NCBI GenBank assembly: GCA_938023075.1
Contig: CALHDG010000091.1
Coordinates: 1 to 41,094 of the forward strand
DNA from: an uncultured Chitinophagales bacterium
GTDB taxonomy: Bacteria > Bacteroidota > Bacteroidia > Chitinophagales > JAHDHT01
Reading direction: 5' to 3'
Length of the DNA: 41,094 nt
Under the pieces are notes generated by a model, which saw nothing but the letters and a program-made list of their open reading frames with translations, was not told where the DNA came from and did no database searches. The position numbers were made by a program, and so were the translations under genes. This document shows positions 33,420-40,856 of this stretch, one piece after another (position 1 is the first letter of the stretch; the number at the start of each line of letters is the position of its first letter).

Positions 33420-34322
33420 ATGCTTGAAATTGCAGACATTGTACAACATACTTTACGTAAAAAAAAGGCGGTTGTTGCCTTAGAAAGCACGATTATATCA
33501 CATGGAATGCCTTATCCGAAAAATATGGAAACTGCCTTATTGGTTGAAGATACGGTGAAACAACACGGTGCTGTACCAGCTACCATTGGTATAATAAATG
33601 GCAAACTAAAAGTGGGTTTATCAAAAGCAGAAATTGAACTATTGGCTAAAGCCGGAACAGCTGTAATTAAAGCAAGCCGGCGAGATTTACCTTATTTGAT
33701 AGCAACTAAACAACACGGAGCAACCACAGTTGCGGCTACTATGATTATTGCAGCCATGGCAGGCATATCCGTTTTTGCCACCGGTGGCATTGGAGGGGTA
33801 CATCGTGGGGCAGCGCAAAGCATGGATGTTTCGGCAGACCTGCAAGAGTTGGCTAAAACCAATGTTGCTGTAGTGTGTGCCGGAGCCAAAGCTATTTTAG
33901 ATTTAGGTTTGACCAAAGAATATTTAGAAACCCACGGAGTACCCTTACTGGGTTATGGCACTAAAGAGTTACCGGCATTTTATTCCCGAAAAAGTGGCTT
34001 AAGTGTAGATTACGAAATAAATACTATTAGAGAGTTGGCAGCTTTGTTACACGCCAAGTGGCAATTGAAATTACAAGGTGGTGTGGTTATTGCCAATCCT
34101 ATTCCTTTAACTTATGAAATGGAGTATGCTACTATGAATACAGCCATAGAGCAAGCCTTACAAGAAGCCGACAATCAACAGTTACAGGGAAAAGCGATTA
34201 CTCCGTTTTTGCTCTCACGCATTGAGCAACTAACCAAAGGTAAAAGTTTAGAGGCGAATATTCAGTTGGTTTTAAACAATGCTCAATTGGCAGCAGCATT
34301 GGCTGTTGAAATGAATGCATGA
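33420..34322 (+). CDS. psuG: Pseudouridine-5'-phosphate glycosidase PsuG
   Basis: A 300-residue protein of the IndA/PsuG family, which splits pseudouridine 5'-phosphate into uracil and ribose 5-phosphate in pseudouridine breakdown. The N-terminal signature is VVALESTIISHGMPYPKN. The region AVIKASRRDLPYLIA holds the Lys and phosphate-binding residues, and GGIGGVHRGAAQSMDVSADL is the manganese and active-site loop; a later GYGTKELPAFY is also conserved. Length is typical (about 300-310). No pseudouridine kinase gene (psuK) is adjacent in the window. Confidence 0.95.
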   Translation: MLEIADIVQHTLRKKKAVVALESTIISHGMPYPKNMETALLVEDTVKQHGAVPATIGIINGKLKVGLSKAEIELLAKAGTAVIKASRRDLPYLIATKQHGATTVAATMIIAAMAGISVFATGGIGGVHRGAAQSMDVSADLQELAKTNVAVVCAGAKAILDLGLTKEYLETHGVPLLGYGTKELPAFYSRKSGLSVDYEINTIRELAALLHAKWQLKLQGGVVIANPIPLTYEMEYATMNTAIEQALQEADNQQLQGKAITPFLLSRIEQLTKGKSLEANIQLVLNNAQLAAALAVEMNA

Positions 34323-34722
34323 AATTTCAAATTTCAAAAATTTCAATTTCCAAATTCTAAATTCTAAATTCCAAAAATCAAATTTCCATTTTCCTTTTTT
34401 GGTTGAAAAATGATTTTACAACAAATAACACGTATGGATTATTTAAATAAAAATATTCATCATCTGTTTAATTACTAAATATAACTAATCATTTTAAGAT
34501 GATTAACTTAGTGGATGTGAGTGTAATTTAAAAAAAATACGACTGCGCTATCAAAAGTCAGTAGCACAACAAAAGTGTTAAAAAATCATGCAAAACTGTC
34601 AATCTGTCCTCAAAAAGCCATATTATCGAACAAATCAGCGTAAGTTTATGACAATTATCAAAATAAAGAAGTAGATTTACGGTGTATAACCAATTGGTTT
34701 AATTTTTGACACTTAAATAAAT
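34323..34722. other. Gap upstream of clpC
   Basis: The first 60 bp are low-complexity runs of AAATTTC and AAATTCC. A 7-bp stem (TAATCAT / ATGATTA, 34486-34505) is present. The box region near 34700 (TTTAATTTTTGAC) has the TA and TTTG parts of a -7 box but one extra base between them. I see no coding frame. Confidence 0.5.
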
Positions 34723-37254
34723 ATGGAAAAGAATTTTTCTCCAAAGGTAAAAGAGGTGATCTCGAATAGTAGAGAAGAAGCACTTCGTTTAGGACACGAT
34801 CATATCGGTATTGAGCACTTGTTGCTGGGTTTAATTCGTCAGCAAGAAAGTGATGCAATTAGAGTTTTAGAATCGTTAGATGTAGATATATATAAATTAC
34901 GTTTGTCTATTGAAGATGCCGTAAAAGAAAAAGTATCGCACCCTAATTATACGGCAGGTAATATACCTTTAACCAAGCAAGCCGAAAAGGTATTGCGCAT
35001 TACCATGTTAGAAGCCAAGTTGCTCAACAGTCAAGAAATTGATACGGAACATTTAATGTTGTCCATCTTAAAAAACAAAGAAAATATTGCTGCTCAGATA
35101 TTGCGACAGTTCGAAATTGATTACGAATTGTTTAAAACGGAATTAGAGTTTATGCGTGGTGAAATTACTGCCAGCGAACGCGATAGAGGAGATGAGGATG
35201 ATGCGTTTGAAGAAGATCGACCAAGTCGGCCACCTTCAAAAGGTAAAGGCAACAGCAAATCCAAAACACCGGTGTTAGATAATTTTGGTAGAGACATTAC
35301 CAAATTAGCCGATGATGGTAAGTTAGATCCGATAGTAGGGCGAGAGGTTGAAATTGAACGGGTTTCGCAAATTTTAAGCAGACGAAAAAAGAACAATCCC
35401 ATTTTAATTGGGGAACCCGGTGTAGGTAAAACTGCCATAGTAGAAGGTTTGGCTTTACGCATTAATCAACGTAAAGTGAGCCGCGTTTTATTTGATAAGC
35501 GTTTGGTGATGTTGGATTTGGCAGCATTAGTAGCCGGTACAAAATATCGTGGGCAGTTTGAAGAGCGGATGAAAGCCATTATGGGCGAGTTAGAAAAAAA
35601 CCGGGATGTTATTTTATTTATTGATGAGATACATACCATTGTTGGTGCAGGTGGAGCGACAGGCTCTTTAGATGCTTCTAACATTTTTAAACCAGCTTTA
35701 GCCAGAGGGGAGTTGCAAACTATTGGAGCTTCTACCTTAGATGAGTATCGTCAATATATAGAAAAAGATGGAGCCTTAGATCGTCGTTTCCAAAAAGTAT
35801 TGGTCGATCCACCTTCTGAAGAAGAAACGGTAAACATCTTACAAAATATTAAAAACAAATATGAAGAATATCATAATGTTGATTATTCTGATGACGCAAT
35901 AGAGGCTTGTGTAAGTTTAAGTACCCGTTATATTACCGATAAGTTTTTGCCAGATAAAGCCATTGATGTGATGGACGAAGTTGGGGCAAGGGTACATTTA
36001 AAAAATATACATGTGCCACCAACTATAGTAGAGTTGGAAACTAAAATTGAAGAAGTTAAGAAAGAGAAAAATCAGGTAGTTAAAAAACAAAAATATGAAG
36101 AAGCTGCCCGTTTAAGAGATTCGGAAAAGAACTTGTTAGATGAGTTGAATACCGCTAAGAAAAAGTGGGAAAATGAAGTAAAAGAAGAACGGCATCCGGT
36201 AAACGATGAAGATATAGCAGAGGTGGTAGCGATGATGACCGGCATTCCGGTAAAACGGGTTGCTCAAAGTGAAAGCAAGCGGTTGATGAATATGAACGAT
36301 GATCTTCAAAAAGTAATTATCGGGCAAGATGAAGCGATTGCTAAAATTACCAAAGCCATACAACGTAACCGGGTGGGTTTAAAAGATCCGAAAAAGCCAA
36401 TTGGTTCGTTCATCTTTCTCGGTCCAACAGGTGTTGGTAAATCCGAATTGGCAAAAGCCTTAGCGCGTTATTTATTTGATAATGATGAAACCTTAGTGCG
36501 CATTGATATGTCGGAGTATATGGAAAAATTTTCGGTATCGCGTTTAATTGGTGCACCGCCGGGTTATGTAGGTTACGAAGAAGGTGGACAGTTAACTGAA
36601 AAGGTTAGACGAAAGCCTTACTCTGTAATTTTGTTAGATGAAATTGAAAAAGCACATCCCGATGTATTTAATATTTTATTGCAAGTGTTAGATGATGGAC
36701 AGTTAACCGACGGTTTGGGTAGAAAGGTCGATTTTAAAAATTCATTAATTATCATGACCTCCAACATTGGAGTTCGACAATTAAAAGATTTTGGTGCTGG
36801 TATTGGTTTTAGTACCTCCGCTCAAGAGGAAGGTGCTGATGATTATGCCAAATCGGTAATACAAAAAGCCTTAAAGAAAACTTTTTCGCCAGAATTTTTA
36901 AATCGTATTGATGATGTGGTGATCTTTAATTCATTAGATCAACAGCACATACATCAAATTATTGATTTAGCATTAAAAGATGTGTATGGTAGATTAGAAA
37001 ATTTAGGCTACACCATTGAATTGACCGACGATGCGAAAGATTTCTTGGCAGAAAAAGGATACGATCCGCAGTTTGGTGCGCGACCATTACATCGAGCCAT
37101 TCAAAATTATATGGAAAATCCATTAGCCGAAGAAATTTTAAATGGCAATCCCAAACCAGGCGATTTACTGTTTATTGATTTTGATAAGAAAGAAGAAAAA
37201 ATCACGATTAAAATTAAGAAAGGCAAAAAGAGTGAGCAAGAAACCGATGCTTAG
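34723..37254 (+). CDS. clpC: ATP-dependent Clp protease ATP-binding subunit ClpC
   Basis: An 843-residue class I Clp/Hsp100 unfoldase. Two N-terminal Clp repeats (about 1-145) are followed by a charged linker, an AAA+ D1 with GEPGVGKT, a middle UVR-like helical segment ([17 protein letters not shown]) that marks ClpC against ClpA, and a D2 with GPTGVGKS. A ClpP-docking loop lies in the D2 domain near GIGFSTS. It unfolds substrates for ClpP (18.4 kb). It stands alone; a terminator follows. Confidence 0.96.
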   Translation: MEKNFSPKVKEVISNSREEALRLGHDHIGIEHLLLGLIRQQESDAIRVLESLDVDIYKLRLSIEDAVKEKVSHPNYTAGNIPLTKQAEKVLRITMLEAKLLNSQEIDTEHLMLSILKNKENIAAQILRQFEIDYELFKTELEFMRGEITASERDRGDEDDAFEEDRPSRPPSKGKGNSKSKTPVLDNFGRDITKLADDGKLDPIVGREVEIERVSQILSRRKKNNPILIGEPGVGKTAIVEGLALRINQRKVSRVLFDKRLVMLDLAALVAGTKYRGQFEERMKAIMGELEKNRDVILFIDEIHTIVGAGGATGSLDASNIFKPALARGELQTIGASTLDEYRQYIEKDGALDRRFQKVLVDPPSEEETVNILQNIKNKYEEYHNVDYSDDAIEACVSLSTRYITDKFLPDKAIDVMDEVGARVHLKNIHVPPTIVELETKIEEVKKEKNQVVKKQKYEEAARLRDSEKNLLDELNTAKKKWENEVKEERHPVNDEDIAEVVAMMTGIPVKRVAQSESKRLMNMNDDLQKVIIGQDEAIAKITKAIQRNRVGLKDPKKPIGSFIFLGPTGVGKSELAKALARYLFDNDETLVRIDMSEYMEKFSVSRLIGAPPGYVGYEEGGQLTEKVRRKPYSVILLDEIEKAHPDVFNILLQVLDDGQLTDGLGRKVDFKNSLIIMTSNIGVRQLKDFGAGIGFSTSAQEEGADDYAKSVIQKALKKTFSPEFLNRIDDVVIFNSLDQQHIHQIIDLALKDVYGRLENLGYTIELTDDAKDFLAEKGYDPQFGARPLHRAIQNYMENPLAEEILNGNPKPGDLLFIDFDKKEEKITIKIKKGKKSEQETDA

Positions 37255-37319
37255 TTCATTGTAAACTATGAATGATAAGTTATGAATGTTGTTTCATAGG
37301 TGAATCATTTTTAAGATAT

Positions 37320-37360
37320 AAAGCGAGACAGTCTGTATGGTTGTTTCGCTTTTTTTGTTT
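37320..37360 (+). terminator. clpC terminator
   Basis: A stem of 11 pairs (AAAGCGAGACA / TGTTTCGCTTT, one G-T pair) with an 11-base loop, followed by a T run and TTTTG, 66 bp after the clpC stop. Confidence 0.85.
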
Positions 37361-37446
37361 TGACAATAATAAAAGATGGTGTTAAAAATATCTTGTCAGA
37401 GTTTAGATTCATAATATTTGATTGCCAATTGATTGATTCAATAAAC

Positions 37447-37709
37447 GACTAATAGACAAGTTTATCTACACAAGAAAGTAGTTGACACAATTTTGATATT
37501 TTTTGAAGCGAAACTATAATGCTTTATAATAACACTTGTCCCGCTTTCCGCTCAAATGCTGCGCCAACGCTGCAAAATCCTACGCTTCAGGCAGCATAAC
37601 CGCTGCAATCGGGGCTAGTTTAAAAACTTTGGTTCTTCGTAGAAAGAAAAAACAGAGACAATCTAAAATAAGAAAGTATCAACTACTTTGATAAACTTGT
37701 CGACTAATA
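37447..37709. mobile_element. TIR-bounded repeat cassette, copy 3, with 8-bp target duplication
   Basis: The cassette itself is 37455-37701 (247 bp). Its first 12 bases GACAAGTTTATC are the exact reverse complement of its last 12, and a second inverted block, AAAGTAGTTGA, follows a few bases inside each end. The flanking 8 bp GACTAATA occur on both sides (37447-37454 and 37702-37709), as expected for a target duplication. It carries no coding frame but contains the structured core (37505-37640). Such small non-autonomous elements are moved by a transposase encoded elsewhere. Confidence 0.72.
37540..37618 (-). ncRNA. Structured repeat core, copy 3 (Flavo-1-like candidate RNA)
   Basis: The same boxes as copies 1 and 2, with the stem ATGCTGC (37556-37562) and GCAGCAT (37591-37597). 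The inner loop sequence is unrelated to the other copies. Minus strand is inferred by resemblance to the Flavo-1 motif. Confidence 0.55.
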
Positions 37710-37781
37710 ACTATATTAGTAATGCAAGAATCATCAAGTGTTAAAGTGAGATTGTTTTTTGCTAAACTACTGTGTAGCTTT

Positions 37782-38327
37782 TCAGTATATCCCAAAATCA
37801 ATAGCAGACCGGATTCGATACTTGTCTCTTTTAAAACTAATTTTACCTCTAACTATACAAGGATGAATTTTATTCGCTTTAGCAAAAGTAATGATTTCTT
37901 CATCGGTATAAAAATGGTCTTTTTTGTAAGCATGGCTTTCCGCCTTGTAGTCCAAATCAATAAATTCGGCTTTGTTGTTGTTTAGCAGATGCTCAAAAAT
38001 GTGTCCTAATTCATGAAAAAGGGTAAACGCAAAATTATCTAAACGTTTATACCGTAAACTCATACCAATTGCTGGGTTGTGATTGCTCCAAAAAGAAATA
38101 CCATCAACCGGAGCTTGCAAGGGTTTTTTTTGATCAACTAACTCGATGCCGTATTCTGTTAAAGTACTGTCAACCCGTTTCAAAGTCTTTTTGTTTTTGG
38201 TGATGATTTTTTTTAACGCAGCTACTAAATCATCTTTCTGTTGGTAATTGAATGATTGAACAGTTTGCTTAGCGGCTTTAAACTGCACCAATTTTACCCA
38301 AATTGGGTTGCGGTTGGCTAATTCATC
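37782..38327 (-). pseudogene. Truncated HigA-ImmA paralogue with internal deletions
   Basis: Homologous to the C-terminal half of the intact protein at 39170-40276. The HTH domain is missing. Homology starts with DELAN (38313-38327), jumps to WVKLVQ, and then runs colinearly through FTLFHELGHIFEHLL. A second deletion of about 26 residues joins AYKKD to FYTDEEI. It removes the segment equivalent to MEANQFAECH, which in ImmA/IrrE peptidases supplies the third zinc ligand. No ATG precedes the homology; the longest frame begins with TTG at 38291. The protein, if made, could not be a normal peptidase. Confidence 0.8.
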
Positions 38328-38333
38328 TCATTT

Positions 38334-38756
38334 CTATTTAGCTTGCCCAAAGTTGTCCCAATAATTTTTGGGTGTCAAGATTCTTGTATATTCAAATTTT
38401 GTTATTTTAAAATCAAGAGTATTGCCTGTAATCAAATAGTCTGCCGAACTTACTGCAGCTAATTCCAAAAATTTGTTGTCACTTTTATCTGTTAAGATGT
38501 CAACTTTCTGATCCGTTTTTTAAAATGTGGAAATTTCATAGAGTTTGTTTAACACTACATCCGCTTTCGTTTTGAAGTTAGCAAACCTGCTGAATTTTTT
38601 CCTATTCATTACATCTACATATTCGGCAAATATTTTTACAAATAAACAAATTTCCACCTCTTTAGGTAGCACTAACTCATATAGAATTATTGATGGAATT
38701 GAGTTTGAAATTAGGGCAGAGACAATTTCATTAGTGTCAAGAATGAGTTTTTGAAT
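38334..38756 (-). pseudogene. Decayed PIN-domain toxin gene
   Basis: On the minus strand the frame reads KLILDTNEIVSALIS at its start, typical of PIN toxins, and LAAVSSADYLITGNTLDF near its end, followed by ILTPKNYWDNF and a TAG stop (38334-38336). It is broken: an in-frame TAA at 38520-38522 lies between EISTF and KTDQKVDIL, and the expected ATG is ATT (38754-38756) just after another stop. Full length would be 140 residues, normal for the family. It follows the antitoxin gene with about 20 bases of overlap, as expected. Confidence 0.8.
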
Positions 38757-38974
38757 CCCTTACAGCCTTTATTTCGGCATTTATATCATCCAGTGTCATT
38801 TTTGAAAGTCCTCGTACTTCAGCAATTTCATTACATTGCAAAAGTGCTTTTCGGGCATACTCTCTACTTATCAAATCTACCAAATCTACCAAATCAGCAA
38901 ATTTAATTTCCTCACTTCCTAAAATTAAACTTTTGAAAGTTGGTTTCACTAACTTCTATTTGTAAAGTTCGCAT
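38737..38974 (-). pseudogene. Frameshifted antitoxin gene of the PIN pair
   Basis: A 70-residue frame from a GTG at 38949 contains EEIKFADLVDLVDLI and a helical tail ending RDSKTHS. A second frame begins with ATG 38974 (MRTLQIEVSETNFQKFNF) and runs into it. Joining the two by removing one base in the A run at 38921-38924 would give a smooth protein (...NFQKFN-LGSEEIKF...), so one extra base probably caused a frameshift. A 9-bp tandem duplication (CAAATCTAC, 38872-38889) also inserts DLV. The GTG-started product may still be made, but without the original N terminus. Confidence 0.65.
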
Positions 38975-38986
38975 ATTTATCTACAC

Positions 38987-39169
38987 TTAAAATTCCTTAT
39001 CAAATTTACGATTTTTTCTGGAAGCTTGGTTCTTTTTTGTTACGTTTACATTGTTGGGCTGTTTATAGATAACTTTTAATCGTTCGAACAAATCTTCAAT
39101 GGTGCAAATTTTCAGCAATTTCAACTGGCAAGACAAAAAGACTTGCGGTAGAAAATAATTTTTTAAATT
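38987..39169 (-). other. Short open frame directly after the HigA-ImmA stop
   Basis: In the same frame as the HigA-ImmA gene and directly after its TAA, the sequence stays open for about 60 codons, ending ...KNRKFDKEF at TAA 38987-38989. It contains KICTIEDLFERLKVIYKQ, which looks protein-like. No ATG is present. It may be a remnant of a longer gene or chance; I do not recognise a family. Confidence 0.25.
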
Positions 39170-40276
39170 TTAGTTTATCTCAAAATCAATAGCAGAACGT
39201 ATTCTGTAATTATTCCGCTTAAAACTGATTCTACCTCTAACTATACACGGGTGAATTTTGTTCGCTTTGGCAAACGCTATAATTTCGTCATCAGTATAAG
39301 TTTTACTTTTTTGATAAAAGGCTTTCCAATTAGCTTTATTAATTAAATGGCATTCCGCAAATTGGTTGGCTTCCATTTCTTTCGGATCTTTTTTGTAGGC
39401 ACTACTTTGGGCTTTGTAATCCAAATCAATAAACTCTGCTTTATGGTTGTTGAGTAGATGTTCAAAAATATGTGCCAATTCGTGAAAGAGCGTAAAGGCA
39501 AAATTATCTAACCGCTTATAGCGCAAGCTCATGCCTATTGCCGGGTTTTTATCACTCCAAAAAGAAATGCCGTCAACCGGTGCTTGAGGCGGCTTTTTTT
39601 GATAGACCAACTTAATACCAAATGCACTTAGCGTATGTTGAACCTTGTCTAAAGTCTTTTTGTTTTTGGCGATTATCTTTTTCAACGCCCTAATTAGTTC
39701 ATCGCATGTTTTGTAATTAAACGCTTGTACTTTTTGATGAAATGCTTTGTGCTGAACCAACTTTACCCAAGCCAACAGATTAACCGGATCTACTTTTAGC
39801 TTATTTGATCTGCGAAAATGGGCATAATTGGGTTGTGCATATAGGTTGGCTAATTCATCTAAATGCTTTACCGAGTAAATGATTTTTACAATCGGAATAT
39901 CATTTACCGGATCGCCTGTCAGTACTTTTTCTTTTTTAAAAAAGGCTAAGGGTACTTTATCTTTTATTAAACTCCATTGCTCAATGGCTTCTAAACGAGT
40001 TTGATTTTTTTGCTGAATGCGTGCCGTATCTAAATCATAGTTTTTCTGCAACTCCAACCAATAATCGGCACTAATGTTTAAAACTTTTTCAAACAACAAA
40101 GCTAACTCGGCAGGTACATTTCGTTTGCCTTTTATTATTTCGTTTAACTGACTTTTCTTTACACCAATTTGCTGTGCAAAATCAGTTTGTGAAATTTCTC
40201 TTGCTTCTAATTCATCAAACAACACTTCGCCGGGGTGGGTAGCGGTTTGTGGTGTTAGTTCTGTTAATTTTTTCAT
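39170..40276 (-). CDS. higA: HigA-type antitoxin fused to an ImmA/IrrE metallopeptidase domain
   Basis: A 368-residue protein. Residues about 8-75 are a HigA/XRE helix-turn-helix: THPGEVLFDEL, then SQTDFAQQIGVKKSQLNEII. After a linker, the C-terminal half is an ImmA/IrrE peptidase domain with FTLFHELAHIFEHLL (HELAH at 265-269) and the Glu-containing segment MEANQFAECHL (about 301-311). Such fusions are known among HigA relatives; the peptidase part may respond to a signal or degrade a partner, but this is inference. It follows higB on the minus strand; 138 bp with REP-like palindromes separate them, whereas most higBA pairs are nearly adjacent. Confidence 0.88.
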   Translation of the reverse strand: MKKLTELTPQTATHPGEVLFDELEAREISQTDFAQQIGVKKSQLNEIIKGKRNVPAELALLFEKVLNISADYWLELQKNYDLDTARIQQKNQTRLEAIEQWSLIKDKVPLAFFKKEKVLTGDPVNDIPIVKIIYSVKHLDELANLYAQPNYAHFRRSNKLKVDPVNLLAWVKLVQHKAFHQKVQAFNYKTCDELIRALKKIIAKNKKTLDKVQHTLSAFGIKLVYQKKPPQAPVDGISFWSDKNPAIGMSLRYKRLDNFAFTLFHELAHIFEHLLNNHKAEFIDLDYKAQSSAYKKDPKEMEANQFAECHLINKANWKAFYQKSKTYTDDEIIAFAKANKIHPCIVRGRISFKRNNYRIRSAIDFEIN

Positions 40277-40306
40277 AATTGTTATTTTTCATAAATCCAT
40301 TCTAAT

Positions 40307-40402
40307 CATCCTCGTTTGCAACGAGGATGTTGCGAGAAAAGCGTTTGTAACGCTTGGGTGCATTGCAAATGCACTTCTCGCCCGCCCTCGTTACAAACGA
40401 GG
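40307..40402. repeat. REP-like cluster of four hairpins between higB and higA
   Basis: Four perfect hairpins in 96 bp: CATCCTCGTT/AACGAGGATG (40307-40329), AAGCGTT/AACGCTT (40339-40355), GTGCATT/AATGCAC (40358-40374) and CCTCGTT/AACGAGG (40386-40402). Loops are TGC, TGT, GCA and ACA. An outer stem GCGAGAA/TTCTCGC encloses hairpins 2 and 3. The layout is like REP/BIME sequences, which in other bacteria are mobilised by RAYT transposases. It occupies the gap of the higBA operon. Confidence 0.8.
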
Positions 40403-40414
40403 ACGATAGTTCGC

Positions 40415-40738
40415 TCATTTTTCATAATGTTTGCTGATGTCCTGTATTTCTAACAGATCAATAATTAAGCCCTTTTCTGCTGTGGCTACTTCTTTAAACA
40501 ACAAACGATATTGCTTGTTAATCCAAACTGCGCTAATACCTTTTAAATTACCTGTTTTCTTTTCATACCGCAAACTGTGCATTTGATATAATTGATCAAT
40601 GTTTAGTATGGCTTTTAATTTGTTAATGGTTTTTACATATTGCTTAATTAGTTGCGGGTTCGATTTGTATTGTTTGTAAGGTTTACTATTGCCTTCATAT
40701 AAATCTGCCAAATACTGTTTTGTAAAGATGATGTTCAT
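40415..40738 (-). CDS. higB: HigB-type RelE-superfamily toxin
   Basis: A 107-residue protein of the RelE/HigB fold. The pattern is MNIIFTKQYLADLYEG, helical KTINKLKAILNIDQLYQM, then the strands GNLKGISAVWINKQYRLLFKEV and GLIIDLLEIQDISKHYEK. The ISAVWINKQYRLLF segment with its Arg and the final HY are typical of HigB toxins, which cleave mRNA on the ribosome. The toxin gene comes first, as is usual for higBA. The protein looks complete and intact. Confidence 0.9.
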   Translation of the reverse strand: MNIIFTKQYLADLYEGNSKPYKQYKSNPQLIKQYVKTINKLKAILNIDQLYQMHSLRYEKKTGNLKGISAVWINKQYRLLFKEVATAEKGLIIDLLEIQDISKHYEK

Positions 40739-40764
40739 ACAATAACGTAAAAATAGTAAAATTG

Positions 40765-40780
40765 TTCACATTATTGTGAA
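40765..40780. promoter_or_regulatory. Putative HigA operator upstream of higB
   Basis: A perfect inverted repeat TTCACA-TTAT-TGTGAA, 27 bp upstream of the higB start. A near-match -7 box (TATTTTTA, minus strand, 40748-40755) lies between it and the gene, so a repressor bound at the repeat would cover the -33 region. Assignment to HigA is inference. Confidence 0.45.
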
Positions 40781-40823
40781 AAAATAATTTAAACTTAGGG
40801 AACTTAAATGCAATCGATTTGTT

Positions 40824-40831
40824 TATCTTTG
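40824..40831 (+). promoter_or_regulatory. -7 box TATCTTTG before the NTPase gene
   Basis: Exact TAnnTTTG match, 25 bp ahead of ATG 40857. Confidence 0.45.
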
Positions 40832-40856
40832 TGTTAAGTAAGTTATACGAAATATC

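Noticed and set aside
38545-38754. 69-codon plus-strand frame
   Set aside because: It is antisense to the decayed PIN toxin, whose minus-strand frame has clear PIN motifs.
40307-40402. CRISPR array
   Set aside because: The hairpins differ in sequence and spacing and there are no uniform repeats with unique spacers.
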